Shown: positions 15,501 through 22,413 of the stretch, one piece after another
Numbering within the stretch: position 1 is the stretch's first letter
How the letters are laid out: the number at the start of each line of letters is the position of its first letter
From: Mesobacterium_A hydrothermale
Lineage (GTDB): Bacteria; Pseudomonadota; Alphaproteobacteria; Rhodobacterales; Rhodobacteraceae
Direction: 5' to 3'
Assembly (NCBI RefSeq): GCF_035818635.1
Contig: NZ_JAYLLH010000036.1
Location: 1-29,747, forward strand
Length of the DNA: 29,747 bases
Translations under genes and position numbers: made by a program
The notes under the pieces: model-generated
The model's input: only the letters and a program-made list of their open reading frames with translations
Told to the model about the DNA's origin: nothing
Database searches by the model: none

Positions 15501-15757
15501 AGCCGCACCAGAATGCCCTTCGCCCCGCAAAGCGTGGTCTCGACATAGGTATCGACCGAGACCGGGTGGCGAAGATTGACCAGATTGGCCAGCCGCAGCG
15601 AGGGCAGCCCGCCCTGAGCGCGTCGCCAGCCCGCCGCGAAAGCCCCGAGGTCGCTATCGGAAAACGACAGCACCACCAGATCCGCGGGCCGTTGCCCCAA
15701 ATCCGTCGGCACCTCGGTTTCCTCAAGGCCGTGACTTTCGCGGAAGGTGACGTGCAT
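12506..15757 (-). CDS. cobN: Cobaltochelatase large subunit CobN
   Basis: CobN is the tetrapyrrole-binding subunit of the ATP-dependent aerobic cobaltochelatase, which inserts cobalt into hydrogenobyrinate a,c-diamide. The 1083-residue frame has the CobN/BchH/ChlH landmarks: RLIGGEAYWPYGLASLQDLA near residue 90, LVSFYRSYVTAADTAPVDAL, VVLSTYPGRAWQMAHAVGLD, LVHMGAHGTLEWLPGKAVAL (the conserved HGTxEWLPGK motif) and DVTLRVSGLFRDIFPGLAQL. The start overlaps the cobW stop as TGATG. The partner AAA+ subunits CobS and CobT (chelatase) are not encoded in this window and must be elsewhere for activity. A long open frame on the + strand opposite is a codon-usage shadow. Confidence 0.96.
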   Translation of the reverse strand: MHVTFRESHGLEETEVPTDLGQRPADLVVLSFSDSDLGAFAAGWRRAQGGLPSLRLANLVNLRHPVSVDTYVETTLCGAKGILVRLIGGEAYWPYGLASLQDLARRRGIALAVLPADGREDARLDQLSSLPVSTLRRMKELCDAGGAVASQAALAQLALASGLYAGPVPGDKRLPEEGFYCPDLGPVAAPVLAAECDKPLALVSFYRSYVTAADTAPVDALIAGLRARGFAAYGVYAPSLKAPGFADWLAGSLGTRAPSLVVNATAFSAQSPDGTTPFDRYGCPVFQVALSTARRKEWAQAERGLSPADLAMHVVLPEVDGRLHAGVISFKAPEPRDPDLEYSRFSHRADPERVEAALNRICGWHRLARTPVAERRLAVVLSTYPGRAWQMAHAVGLDALASTEALIEALRGEGYDIAEGAGPQALETARVAWPLSDYRVALAALPKALQDDLTAVWGAPEDDTAVTDGAFHFAALRRGPLTLALQPERGDPAMRDDEYHDLGRTPRHAYVAFYLWLRGQGIDALVHMGAHGTLEWLPGKAVALSDKCWPEALLGATPVIYPFIVNDPGEAAQAKRRIGALTLGHMPPPMRAASVPAGMLHLERLLDEYSTADGLDPARRDRLIADIQEEAWASGVSEDLGIPRDASAAEAITRIDRFVCDIKESQFGDGLHVLGQGAFGAQERAGLIAALACRRVAPGPSGSPVRGRSDVLPTGRNLFSVDPRAVPSRAAHAQGVKLAEELLRKHLQDHGDWPKGLVVDLWGSATMRTAGEEFAMALHLAGLKPVWDENAARVSGVEVIPLALLNRPRIDVTLRVSGLFRDIFPGLAQLFETGAEALALREEDPADNPYLTRIARVFAPRPGQYGLGMGEALDQFTPEARAAAGEAWLAASSYSISRSGEVQADRGALEARLRSADSFVHAQDLPESDVLLASDYAAHEAGFAAALARLGAPQAALYHLDATQPDSPRARTLTEEIARTVRARATDPAWAEGMMRHGFRGGAEIAATLDHLAAFAHLAQVVPAHLFDLYHEATLGRPDLVAFLQEANPQALEAMRDLYARLAEAGLWQTRRNSIAAGLEGDA

Positions 15758-16812
15758 CAGGCGGAGGCACCTTCGCAGGCGCCCAAAAGAACGGCGCGAA
15801 TCGCAGCCTCGTCCACATCGTCATGTTCGGCGATCACCACCAGAGCAGAGCGACGCGGATCGGCGCCCCAGGGACGGTCGAACTGATGGCGCACGCGTTC
15901 GCCTACGGCCTGCACCAGAAGGCGCATCGGTTTGCCCGTCACCGCGATATGGCCCTTGACGCGCAAGATCCGCTGTTCGCGCGCAAGACGCTCGATCGCA
16001 GAGACCAGCGACGCCGGGTTCTCGATCTCGGGCAGCTCGATCACCGCCGTGTCGAAATCGTCGTGCTCGTGATCGTCGGCCCCGTCATGGTGGCTCGGAC
16101 GTGCGGCCAGATCGTCCTCGGCGGCGGCCTCGAGCCCGAGAACCACCTTCGCGTCGATCACCCCTTCGGTCAGCGGCAGGATCGGCAGCTTGCGCGGCAC
16201 TTCGGCCTCGATTACCGCACGCGCCGCGGCAAGACCTTCCTCGCCCGCCAGATCGGCCTTGGACAGAAGCACGAGATCGGCGCAGGCGATCTGGTCCTCG
16301 AACACTTCCGAAAGCGGCGTCTCGTGATCGAGGCTGTCATCGGCCTGACGCTGCGCATCCACAGCAGCCACGTCGGGGGCGAAACGACCCGCAGCGACGG
16401 CCTCGGCATCGGCCAGAGCGATCACGCCGTCCACCGTGATCTTCGAGCGGATCGCGGGCCAGTCGAACGCCTTGAGAAGCGGCTTCGGCAGCGCAAGGCC
16501 CGAAGTCTCGATCAGGATGTGATCGGGCTTTTGCGCACGCGCCATCAGCGCCTCGATCGTCGGGATGAACTCGTCGGCGACGGTGCAGCAGATGCAGCCA
16601 TTGGCAAGTTCGACGATGTTCTCGTCGGGGCGGTTCTCATCCGCGCATTGGCGCAGGATCTCGCCATCGACGCCCACGGTCCCGAACTCGTTGACCAGAA
16701 CGGCCAGCTTGCGCCCGCCCGAATTGGCCATCAGGTGACGGATCAGCGTGGTTTTGCCCGCGCCGAGAAAGCCGGTGATCACGGTGACGGGGATCTTGGT
16801 CAGATCGGACAT
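15757..16812 (-). CDS. cobW: CobW-family metallochaperone GTPase
   Basis: CobW proteins are G3E GTPases, thought to deliver cobalt to the aerobic chelatase. Visible motifs are the Walker A GFLGAGKTT (residues 14-22), the metal-binding CICC motif (ELANGCICC, Cys 73, 75, 76), LIETSGLALP, the guanine-specificity SKAD (184-187) and a His/Asp-rich stretch at about 241-252. The C-terminal CobW_C domain follows (RILRVKGHIAVTGKPMRLLV, VRHQFDRPW). Length is 351 residues, full size. It begins 3 bp after the DUF1636 gene with AGGAG 7 bases upstream, and its stop overlaps cobN, the presumed recipient enzyme. Confidence 0.95.
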   Translation of the reverse strand: MSDLTKIPVTVITGFLGAGKTTLIRHLMANSGGRKLAVLVNEFGTVGVDGEILRQCADENRPDENIVELANGCICCTVADEFIPTIEALMARAQKPDHILIETSGLALPKPLLKAFDWPAIRSKITVDGVIALADAEAVAAGRFAPDVAAVDAQRQADDSLDHETPLSEVFEDQIACADLVLLSKADLAGEEGLAAARAVIEAEVPRKLPILPLTEGVIDAKVVLGLEAAAEDDLAARPSHHDGADDHEHDDFDTAVIELPEIENPASLVSAIERLAREQRILRVKGHIAVTGKPMRLLVQAVGERVRHQFDRPWGADPRRSALVVIAEHDDVDEAAIRAVLLGACEGASA

Positions 16813-16815
16813 GAG

Positions 16816-17184
16816 TTACTCCTGCTCGGGTTCGGGAAAGGGGGGAATGCGCGCAAGGCTCTGCTTGCGGAAGATCACCGGGCGTTCGCGCCAAGGCACC
16901 AACCCGTCATCGGTCGCGGCATAGGCGGCAGCGCCCGCGAGGATGTCGGCGGCATCCTCGGAACTCATCCGGCCATAGACATAGGACCATTTTCCGGGTT
17001 CGGAGAGCGCGACCGCGCACCCATTGGAACAGGCCGAGAGACATTCGACCTCGTGGATCTCAACGCCATCGGGCACGCCCTGATCGCGCAATGCGCGCAG
17101 CAGATGCGTGCCCGGCCGCGTCTCGTCAGCCGGATCGGCATCCGTGCGCTTGCAGGTCGTGCAAACCGTCAAGATCGTTGGCAT
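16816..17184 (-). CDS. DUF1636 ferredoxin-like cysteine protein
   Basis: The product (122 residues from the ATG at 17184) begins MPTILTVCTTCKRTD and contains ECLSACSNGCAVAL. It thus has Cys at 8, 11, 48, 52 and 56, spacing that resembles thioredoxin-fold [2Fe-2S] ferredoxins. The C-terminal ARIPPF tail is usual for the DUF1636 family. A frame extends 25 codons further upstream, but the conserved region begins at this ATG; the ribosome-binding site is weak. It is the first gene after riboswitch 2 and is followed 3 bp later by cobW, so it belongs to the cob regulon. Its biochemical role is unknown; metal binding or electron supply to a pathway enzyme are possibilities only. Confidence 0.85.
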   Translation of the reverse strand: MPTILTVCTTCKRTDADPADETRPGTHLLRALRDQGVPDGVEIHEVECLSACSNGCAVALSEPGKWSYVYGRMSSEDAADILAGAAAYAATDDGLVPWRERPVIFRKQSLARIPPFPEPEQE

Positions 17185-17248
17185 CGCGCCCATCCCTTTC
17201 GCTTTCGGCGGCAGGGGATCGAGCCAGAGGGACATGGGGTCATGCAAA

Positions 17249-17274
17249 GCGACCGGCATTGTCCACCCGGTCGC
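17249..17274 (-). promoter_or_regulatory. Hairpin in the expression platform of riboswitch 2
   Basis: GCGACCG (17274-17268) and CGGTCGC (17255-17249) form a perfect 7-bp stem with a 12-base loop on the minus strand, followed by a short TTTGC. It lies between the B12 box and the DUF1636 start. It could act as a weak terminator or an antiterminator partner. No long U-run is present. Confidence 0.4.
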
Positions 17275-17299
17275 GAAACACCCCGTTCGCCCGTAATCA

Positions 17300-17512
17300 T
17301 CAACGCTGGCAGGTCTCCCGGCTTGCGGATCCCGGACCCTTTGTCAGGGCCCTGCGGTCTCCTCTCCTTCCCGGCCCGAGAGCCAGTGGCTTGAGGCGAC
17401 CTCTCCGGTCACGGTCGCGGGGGCGGCTGCGCTCAGGACCGATCCGTTTCGGATCGCAAACCTGTCGCATTCCCTCTTCGCCTGCCGTAATGACAGGAAC
17501 CAGCGCGCCCCC
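17300..17512 (-). promoter_or_regulatory. Cobalamin riboswitch 2 (leader of DUF1636-cobWNGHIJ operon)
   Basis: Minus-strand order is GGTTCCTGTCATTACGGCAG, then AGGGAATGCG, CGCCCCCGCGACCGTGACCG, GCCACTGGCTCTCGGG, CGGGAAGGAGAGG and the B12 box AGCCGGGAGACCTGCCAGCG (17325-17306). This is a near-consensus AdoCbl aptamer. It should turn down the seven-gene operon when cobalamin is abundant. About 116 bases separate it from the DUF1636 ATG and include the hairpin at 17249-17274. Upstream, only about 44 bp separate it from the divergent cobO start, so its promoter must lie very close to or within cobO. Confidence 0.95.
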
Positions 17513-17556
17513 TGATTGGGCGAGCGCCCCCCTTTTGTCAAGCGATGGAGCGCAGC

Positions 17557-18183
17557 ATGAGCATCGAAACCGACAGCCCGGAAACGCTGGCCCGCCACAG
17601 CGCGAAAATGGCCAAGAAAAAAGCCGCGCGCGACAAGATCATGGCGGGAAAATCGGGCGAAAAAGGGCTGATCATCGTCCATACGGGGCCCGGCAAGGGC
17701 AAATCCTCCTCGGGTTTCGGGATGATTCTGCGCTGCATCGCCCATGAGATGCCCTGCGCCGTGGTGCAGTTCATCAAGGGCGCCTGGGACACCGGCGAGC
17801 GTCGCCTTCTAACGGAAAATTTCGGCGACCTGTGTCAATTTCACGCAATGGGCGAAGGCTTCACCTGGGAGACGCAGGACCGCGAGCGTGACATCGCAGC
17901 GGCCCGTGCGGGATGGGAAAAAGCCAAGGAACTGATCCGTGACCCCGAGATCCGGATGGTCCTGCTCGATGAAATCAACATCGCGCTGCGCTACGATTAC
18001 CTGCCGCTCGACGAGGTGCTCGATTTTCTGCGCGAGGAAAAACCCGAGATGACCCATGTCGTCCTGACCGGGCGCAACGCCGCCGAAGGCTTGATTGAAG
18101 CCGCCGATCTGGTCACCGAGATGACCCTGATCAAGCACCCGTTCCGCTCGGGCATCAAGGGTCAGGCCGGGGTGGAGTTCTGA
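17557..18183 (+). CDS. cobO: Corrinoid adenosyltransferase CobO
   Basis: CobO transfers the 5'-deoxyadenosyl group of ATP to the reduced cobalt of corrinoids. The CobA/CobO/BtuR fold is shown by VHTGPGKGKSSSGFGMILR (P-loop at 44-52), VVQFIKGAWDTGERRLL, GEGFTWETQD, VLLDEINIALRYDYL, HVVLTGRNAAEGLIEAADL and the C-terminal GIKGQAGVEF. The ATG at 17557 is preferred over one 12 bases earlier because GGAG lies 7 bases upstream of it. Length is 208 residues. It is divergent from the riboswitch-led operon and shows no riboswitch of its own. Confidence 0.95.
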   Translation: MSIETDSPETLARHSAKMAKKKAARDKIMAGKSGEKGLIIVHTGPGKGKSSSGFGMILRCIAHEMPCAVVQFIKGAWDTGERRLLTENFGDLCQFHAMGEGFTWETQDRERDIAAARAGWEKAKELIRDPEIRMVLLDEINIALRYDYLPLDEVLDFLREEKPEMTHVVLTGRNAAEGLIEAADLVTEMTLIKHPFRSGIKGQAGVEF

Positions 18184-18446
18184 GCCATCCGCGCAGCCTT
18201 CCCGATGCTACGGTCGGTTTCAGGTATTTGAAGCAAGATGAAAGGTAAGGGATTGTTAACCTCGCTCTGCAAATCTGGCCGTGCGGTACAGGGAAAGGTC
18301 CCGATGACCGCGCAAGGTGAAAGCCTCGCGCCGCCCCCGGGTGATCGGGCTGTGGCGCGGCGCCCCTCCTCCCCTTTCATCTTGCCCGGAAATGCCTCCG
18401 CCGGAGGCTCCCGAACGCCTCGCAAATGCACGGTCGGGGCTTCGCG
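18184..18446. other. cobO-cobQ spacer with two inverted copies of an ATTT..CAAGATGAAAG motif
   Basis: GTATTTGAAGCAAGATGAAAG (18224-18244, +) and, on the minus strand, GCATTTCCGGGCAAGATGAAAG (18395-18374) are similar 21-22 bp copies in opposite orientation. The minus-strand copy directly follows a hairpin GCCTCC-GGC-GGAGGC (18408-18394). I recall GC-hairpin plus ATTT..AAGATGAAG motifs as frequent between genes in Rhodobacterales genomes. The DNA between them contains GGGATTGTTAACC but no coding region I trust. The spacer may hold the cobQ promoter or a transcription-termination element; neither can be assigned securely. Confidence 0.45.
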
Positions 18447-19892
18447 ATGACAGCACTGATGATTCAGGGCGCCGGGTCGAATGTCGGCAAGTCGATTCTG
18501 GTGGCGGGGCTGTGCCGGGCAGCGCGGCGGCGCGGGCTGAGTGTCGCGCCTTTCAAGCCGCAGAACATGTCGAACAATGCCGCCGTCACCGCCGATGGTG
18601 GCGAGATCGGACGGGCGCAGGCCTTGCAGGCGCTGGCCTGCGGGCTTGAGCCGATGGTCGACATGAATCCGATCCTGCTCAAACCTGAAAGCGATGTCGG
18701 TGCGCAGGTGATCGTGCAGGGCCGTCGGCTGACCACGACGAAGGCACGCGATTACGCGGCGATCAAGCCGCAGCTGATGGGGGCCGTGCAGGAAAGCTTC
18801 GCGCGTCTGCGCGCGGCGCATGATCTGGTCATCGTCGAGGGCGCGGGCTCTCCGGCCGAGGTCAATCTGCGAGCGGGTGACATCGCGAATATGGGTTTCG
18901 CACGCGCGGCGGGCGTGCCGGTCGTGCTGGCGGGTGACATCGATCGCGGCGGGGTGATCGCGCAGATCGTGGGCACCCAGACGGTGATCGATCCCGAGGA
19001 TGCGGCGATGATCGAAGGTTTCCTGATCAACAAGTTTCGGGGCGATGTCAGCCTGTTCGAAGATGGCTACGCGATGATCGAGGCGCGGACCGGCTGGCGC
19101 GGCTTCGGCGTGCTGCCCTGGTTCGCGCAGGCACATCTGCTGCCCGCCGAAGATGCGCTCGACCTCACGCGCGCGCCGCGCGGCAGCGAGCTCAAGGTGG
19201 CGTGCCTCGCGCTGTCGCGGATCGCGAATTTCGACGATCTCGACCCTCTCGCGGCCGAACCCGGGATCGATCTGGTGATGGTCGGCCCCGGCCAGCCGAT
19301 ACCGGGCGACGCGGATTTGGTGATTCTGCCCGGCACGAAATCGACGCGCGGCGATCTGGCCTTCCTGCGCGAACAGGGCTGGGACATCGACCTGGTGGCG
19401 CATTACCGGCGCGGCGGGCATGTGCTGGGGATTTGCGGCGGCTACCAGATGCTCGGACGCTCGGTCGCAGATCCGGAAGGGATCGAAGGTGCGCCCGGCG
19501 TGACCGAGGGGCTGGGGCTGCTGGATGTGGAAACGGTGATGTCGCCCGACAAGCGGCTGACACGGGTGACAGCTGAGCACGCGGGCACCGGGCTTTCGGT
19601 CGAGGGGTACGAAATCCATATCGGACGCACCGAAGGCCCCGACCGCGCGCGGCCTTTCGCGCGGATCGACGGGATCGACGAGGGCGCGATCTCGGGCTGC
19701 GGCCGGGTCACCGGCAGTTACCTGCACGGGCTGTTCGGGGCCGACGAGTTCCGCGCCGCCTATCTTGGCGGGCTCGGGGTCGCGGCGAGCGGGCAGAGCC
19801 ATGCGCGGCGCATCGAGGCGACACTCGACGCGCTGGCCGATCACATGGAGGCGCATCTCGATGTGGCGGGGATGCTCGCGCTGGCGCGCTAG
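18447..19892 (+). CDS. cobQ: Cobyric acid synthase CobQ
   Basis: CobQ amidates the b, d, e and g carboxylates of adenosylcobyrinic acid a,c-diamide with glutamine and ATP. The N-terminal domain shows MIQGAGSNVGKSILVAGLCR (P-loop near residues 8-15), FKPQNMSNNA and VIVEGAGSPAEVNLRAGDIA. The C-terminal amidotransferase domain has HVLGICGGYQMLG with the nucleophile Cys 330, GYEIHIGRTEG, and the expected His in GSYLHGLFG. The ATG at 18447 places these at family positions; seven codons upstream would be an alternative. Length is 481 residues. Its TAG stop shares the palindrome CTAG with the stop of convergent bluB. Confidence 0.95.
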   Translation: MTALMIQGAGSNVGKSILVAGLCRAARRRGLSVAPFKPQNMSNNAAVTADGGEIGRAQALQALACGLEPMVDMNPILLKPESDVGAQVIVQGRRLTTTKARDYAAIKPQLMGAVQESFARLRAAHDLVIVEGAGSPAEVNLRAGDIANMGFARAAGVPVVLAGDIDRGGVIAQIVGTQTVIDPEDAAMIEGFLINKFRGDVSLFEDGYAMIEARTGWRGFGVLPWFAQAHLLPAEDALDLTRAPRGSELKVACLALSRIANFDDLDPLAAEPGIDLVMVGPGQPIPGDADLVILPGTKSTRGDLAFLREQGWDIDLVAHYRRGGHVLGICGGYQMLGRSVADPEGIEGAPGVTEGLGLLDVETVMSPDKRLTRVTAEHAGTGLSVEGYEIHIGRTEGPDRARPFARIDGIDEGAISGCGRVTGSYLHGLFGADEFRAAYLGGLGVAASGQSHARRIEATLDALADHMEAHLDVAGMLALAR

Positions 19893-20512
19893 ATCCTCTG
19901 CCAGAGCGTCGGCGCATCCTCCTGCCAGCCCGTGCGATGCAAAAGCGGCCTGTAATCGGTGAATTCCGGGTAGCCCAGGCACAGAAGCGCGGAAAATTCC
20001 CAGCCCTCGGGCATGTTCATTAGCTGCTCCACCGCCCGGCGGTCGAGGATCGAGACCATCCCCAGGCCGAGGTTTTCCGCCCGCGCGGCAAGCCAGAGCG
20101 TATGGATAGCCATCGCCGTGGACTGGCGCAGCGTCTCGGGCATGGTCTGCCGGCCCAGCCCGTGCCCGGACTCGGGATTGGTCAGCGTGAAGACCGCCAG
20201 CTGCACCGGCGCGGTATCGAGGCCCTGCAGCTTGAGCCGCGCATAATGCTCGGCGCGCGCGCCCTCATAGCGGCGAGCGGCCTCGACATTGCAGCGCGCG
20301 AAGATCGTGCGCAGCCCGGCGCGGATCGCCGGGCTTTCCACCCGCAGCACCCGCCAGGGCCGCGCATTGCCTACCGAAGGCGCATGCGCCATCGCCGCCC
20401 GCAGCCGTTCCAGCACCGGCTCGGGGACCGGATCGGGACGGAAATGGCGCACATCGCGCCGCCAGCGCAGGATTTCGGCAAGTGTCGCGCGCGCGTGATC
20501 GTCGAATTCCAT
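19889..20512 (-). CDS. bluB: 5,6-dimethylbenzimidazole synthase BluB
   Basis: BluB is the flavin-destroying nitroreductase-fold enzyme that makes 5,6-dimethylbenzimidazole, the lower ligand of B12, from reduced FMN and oxygen. Seen here are WRRDVRHFRPDPVPEPVLER (Asp 20, equivalent to the catalytic Asp of Sinorhizobium BluB), APSVGNARPWRVLRVES, AARAENLGLGMVSILDRRAV (Ser 154) and LLCLGYPEF. The ATG at 20512 overlaps the cobC stop as TGATG; the longer frame upstream lies inside cobC. Length is 207 residues. It is the last gene of the phosphatase-bluE-cobD-cobC-bluB operon. Its presence means the cell can make the full lower ligand. Confidence 0.95.
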   Translation of the reverse strand: MEFDDHARATLAEILRWRRDVRHFRPDPVPEPVLERLRAAMAHAPSVGNARPWRVLRVESPAIRAGLRTIFARCNVEAARRYEGARAEHYARLKLQGLDTAPVQLAVFTLTNPESGHGLGRQTMPETLRQSTAMAIHTLWLAARAENLGLGMVSILDRRAVEQLMNMPEGWEFSALLCLGYPEFTDYRPLLHRTGWQEDAPTLWQRI

Positions 20513-21465
20513 CAGCGCATTGCCTCCTCGAGACGCGCCCATTCCCCTTCCGAGCCGGGCAGGCCGAGGCGCAGCCAGGTCGGCGACCACGGGAAGATCC
20601 GGCTCCAGATCCGGGCACGGGCAAGGCGGTCACGCACGGCGATCGCGTCGGGTGTCTCGTAGCTGCGGAAAAGATGGGTGCCGCCGATCACCTCCCATCC
20701 GGCGCTGGCGGCGAACGCGTCGAGTCGCGCGGTCTCGGCGCTCAGGCGGGCGACGGTTACCGCGTGCCAGTCGCGATCGGCCAAAGCCCGGCGGCCGATC
20801 TCAAGCGCTGGACCGGCCACGGGCCAAGGCCCCGCCATCTCGGAAAGCTGCGCGACGGTCGCGGCATCGGCGAAGGCAAAGCCGAGCCGCAGCCCCGCCA
20901 ACCCCCAGAATTTCCCGAAGGAGCGGAGCACGATCAATCGCTCTCCGGCGGAGCCTGCCACGGAAAGGTCGGGCACCGGATCGGCAAAGCTCTCATCGAC
21001 GACCATCCGTCCAACATCGGGCGCGAGCGCGCGCAAGGCCTGTGCGGGATGGTGGGTGCCGTCGGGGTTGTTGGGGTTGACCACGATGGCCAGATCCGCC
21101 CCGGCAAGATTGACGAGGCGGGAAACCTCGTCGACCTGCCACCCGGCACTGCGCAGCGCGGCCGCGTGTTCGTTATAGGTGGGGGCGAGAATACGGGCCC
21201 GGCCCGACGGACTGAGTCGCGGGATCAACTGGATCGCCTGCTGCGCGCCCGCAAGCGCTACGCCGGGCGCATGTGTCGAGAAGGCAGCCTGCGCGGCCTC
21301 GATCAGCGCGGATTTTGCCGCCTGCGTCGGCAGATCGGTCCAGACGTGCGGCGGCAGATCGGGCACCGGCCAGGGCTGTCGGTTAATCCCGGTCGAAAGG
21401 TCGATCCAATCCTCGCCGCCCCAGAGCGCCGTCGCCCGGTCGATATTTCCCCCGTGATCGCGCAT
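20512..21465 (-). CDS. cobC: Threonine-phosphate decarboxylase CobC (Salmonella-type name CobD)
   Basis: This PLP enzyme decarboxylates L-threonine O-3-phosphate to (R)-1-aminopropan-2-ol O-2-phosphate, the linker of the nucleotide loop. The 317-residue product begins MRDHGGNIDRA and has LAGAQQAIQLIP, LAPTYNEHAAALRSAG, VVNPNNPDGTHHPAQAL, VVDESFADP and VLRSFGKFWGLAGLRLGF. Lys 185 is in the position that binds PLP in class I/II aminotransferases. The ATG directly follows the cobD TGA with GGAGGGG just upstream. It sits with bluE (threonine kinase) and cobD (linker attachment), giving the whole aminopropanol arm in one operon. Confidence 0.93.
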   Translation of the reverse strand: MRDHGGNIDRATALWGGEDWIDLSTGINRQPWPVPDLPPHVWTDLPTQAAKSALIEAAQAAFSTHAPGVALAGAQQAIQLIPRLSPSGRARILAPTYNEHAAALRSAGWQVDEVSRLVNLAGADLAIVVNPNNPDGTHHPAQALRALAPDVGRMVVDESFADPVPDLSVAGSAGERLIVLRSFGKFWGLAGLRLGFAFADAATVAQLSEMAGPWPVAGPALEIGRRALADRDWHAVTVARLSAETARLDAFAASAGWEVIGGTHLFRSYETPDAIAVRDRLARARIWSRIFPWSPTWLRLGLPGSEGEWARLEEAMR

Positions 21466-22413
21466 TCATCCCCTCCAGATCGCCCAGGCGACAAGGCCAA
21501 GCAGCACCGCTCCAAGTCCCATGGCCCGGGTGTAGAGCGCAAGCCCCCGCGCAAGATCGCGCGGCCCCGGATCGGGCGCGGCGCCGTTAAGCCAAGGCTC
21601 CTGCGCGATCCGATCCCCGTAGATACGCGGGCCGGAAAGCCGGCCCCCCAGCGCCCCGGCAAGCGCCGATTCCGGCCAGCCCGCATTGGGCGAGCGATGC
21701 GCACGGGCATCGCGGCGCATCACCCGAAACGCCGCCTTCGCCCGGGCGCCGGAGGCCAGCGCGAACAGCGCGCCCGTCAACCGCGCGGGCAGCAGGTTCA
21801 CCCCATCGTCGATCCGCGCAGAGGCCCAGCCGAAGGCCTCATAGCGCGCATTGCGGTGACCGATCATCGAATCGAGCGTGTTGATCGCCTTGTAACCCGC
21901 GATGCCGGGAAGCCCGAGAAGGGCGCCCCAGAAAAGCGGCGCGACGATCCCGTCCGAACTGTTCTCGGCCAGGCTCTCGAGGGCAGCCCGCGCGACACCG
22001 GACTCGTCGAGCTGCGCCGGATCACGTCCGACGATCATCGCGACGGCGTGGCGCGCACCGGTCAGATCGCCCGAGATCAGCGGCTTCGCGACCCGCGCCA
22101 CATGATCATGCATCGAACGCAGCGCAACCAGCGGCCAGGCGAGCGCACCGCCGAGCAACAAGCCCATCCAGCCCGCGGGCAGCAGGGCTTGCGCAACCGC
22201 CCCGAGCCCCGCAGCGACGCCCGTCACGAACAGCGCGGTCACGACACCACGCGCGCGCCGGTTCGTGCCCTCCCGGTTCAGCCGGGCCTCGAGCACGCCG
22301 ATCAGGGCCCCGAGCCAGGTCACCGGGTGACCGATCCGCTCGAATAGCGCTTTCGGCCAGCCAAACGCGAGATCGAACGCCATGGCGACCAGCATCATCG
22401 CGGCAAAATTCAT
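21466..22413 (-). CDS. cobD: Adenosylcobinamide-phosphate synthase CobD (CbiB)
   Basis: CobD/CbiB is an integral membrane protein that attaches aminopropanol phosphate to cobyric acid. The 315-residue sequence starts MMLVAMAFDLAFGWPKALFE and contains GHPVTWLGALIGVLE, the highly conserved SLAENSSDGIVAPLFWGALL, GIAGYKAINTLDSMIGHRN and RDARAHRSPNAGWPESALAG. Several hydrophobic spans (for example GVVTALFVTGVAAGLGAVAQ and the C-terminal LGAVLLGLVAWAIW) agree with a membrane location. The start overlaps bluE as ATGA. Confidence 0.95.
   Translation of the reverse strand: MNFAAMMLVAMAFDLAFGWPKALFERIGHPVTWLGALIGVLEARLNREGTNRRARGVVTALFVTGVAAGLGAVAQALLPAGWMGLLLGGALAWPLVALRSMHDHVARVAKPLISGDLTGARHAVAMIVGRDPAQLDESGVARAALESLAENSSDGIVAPLFWGALLGLPGIAGYKAINTLDSMIGHRNARYEAFGWASARIDDGVNLLPARLTGALFALASGARAKAAFRVMRRDARAHRSPNAGWPESALAGALGGRLSGPRIYGDRIAQEPWLNGAAPDPGPRDLARGLALYTRAMGLGAVLLGLVAWAIWRG

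Noticed and set aside
12623..15886. Very long open frame on the + strand opposite cobN
   Set aside because: cobN on the minus strand has unmistakable CobN motifs and normal length. The opposite frame is basic, Arg/Pro-rich and without family features, a usual shadow in GC-rich DNA.
18238..18450. 70-codon + strand frame between cobO and cobQ
   Set aside because: It starts inside the CAAGATGAAAG motif, has no ribosome-binding site or family similarity and runs into cobQ.
18162..19982. 606-codon minus-strand frame opposite cobQ
   Set aside because: It is antisense to the well supported cobQ and has no recognisable motif; it also crosses the cobO and bluB borders.
20482..22347. 621-codon + strand frame opposite cobC and cobD
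   Set aside because: Low-complexity Arg/Pro/Gly-rich translation; the minus-strand genes carry conserved catalytic motifs and coupled starts and stops.
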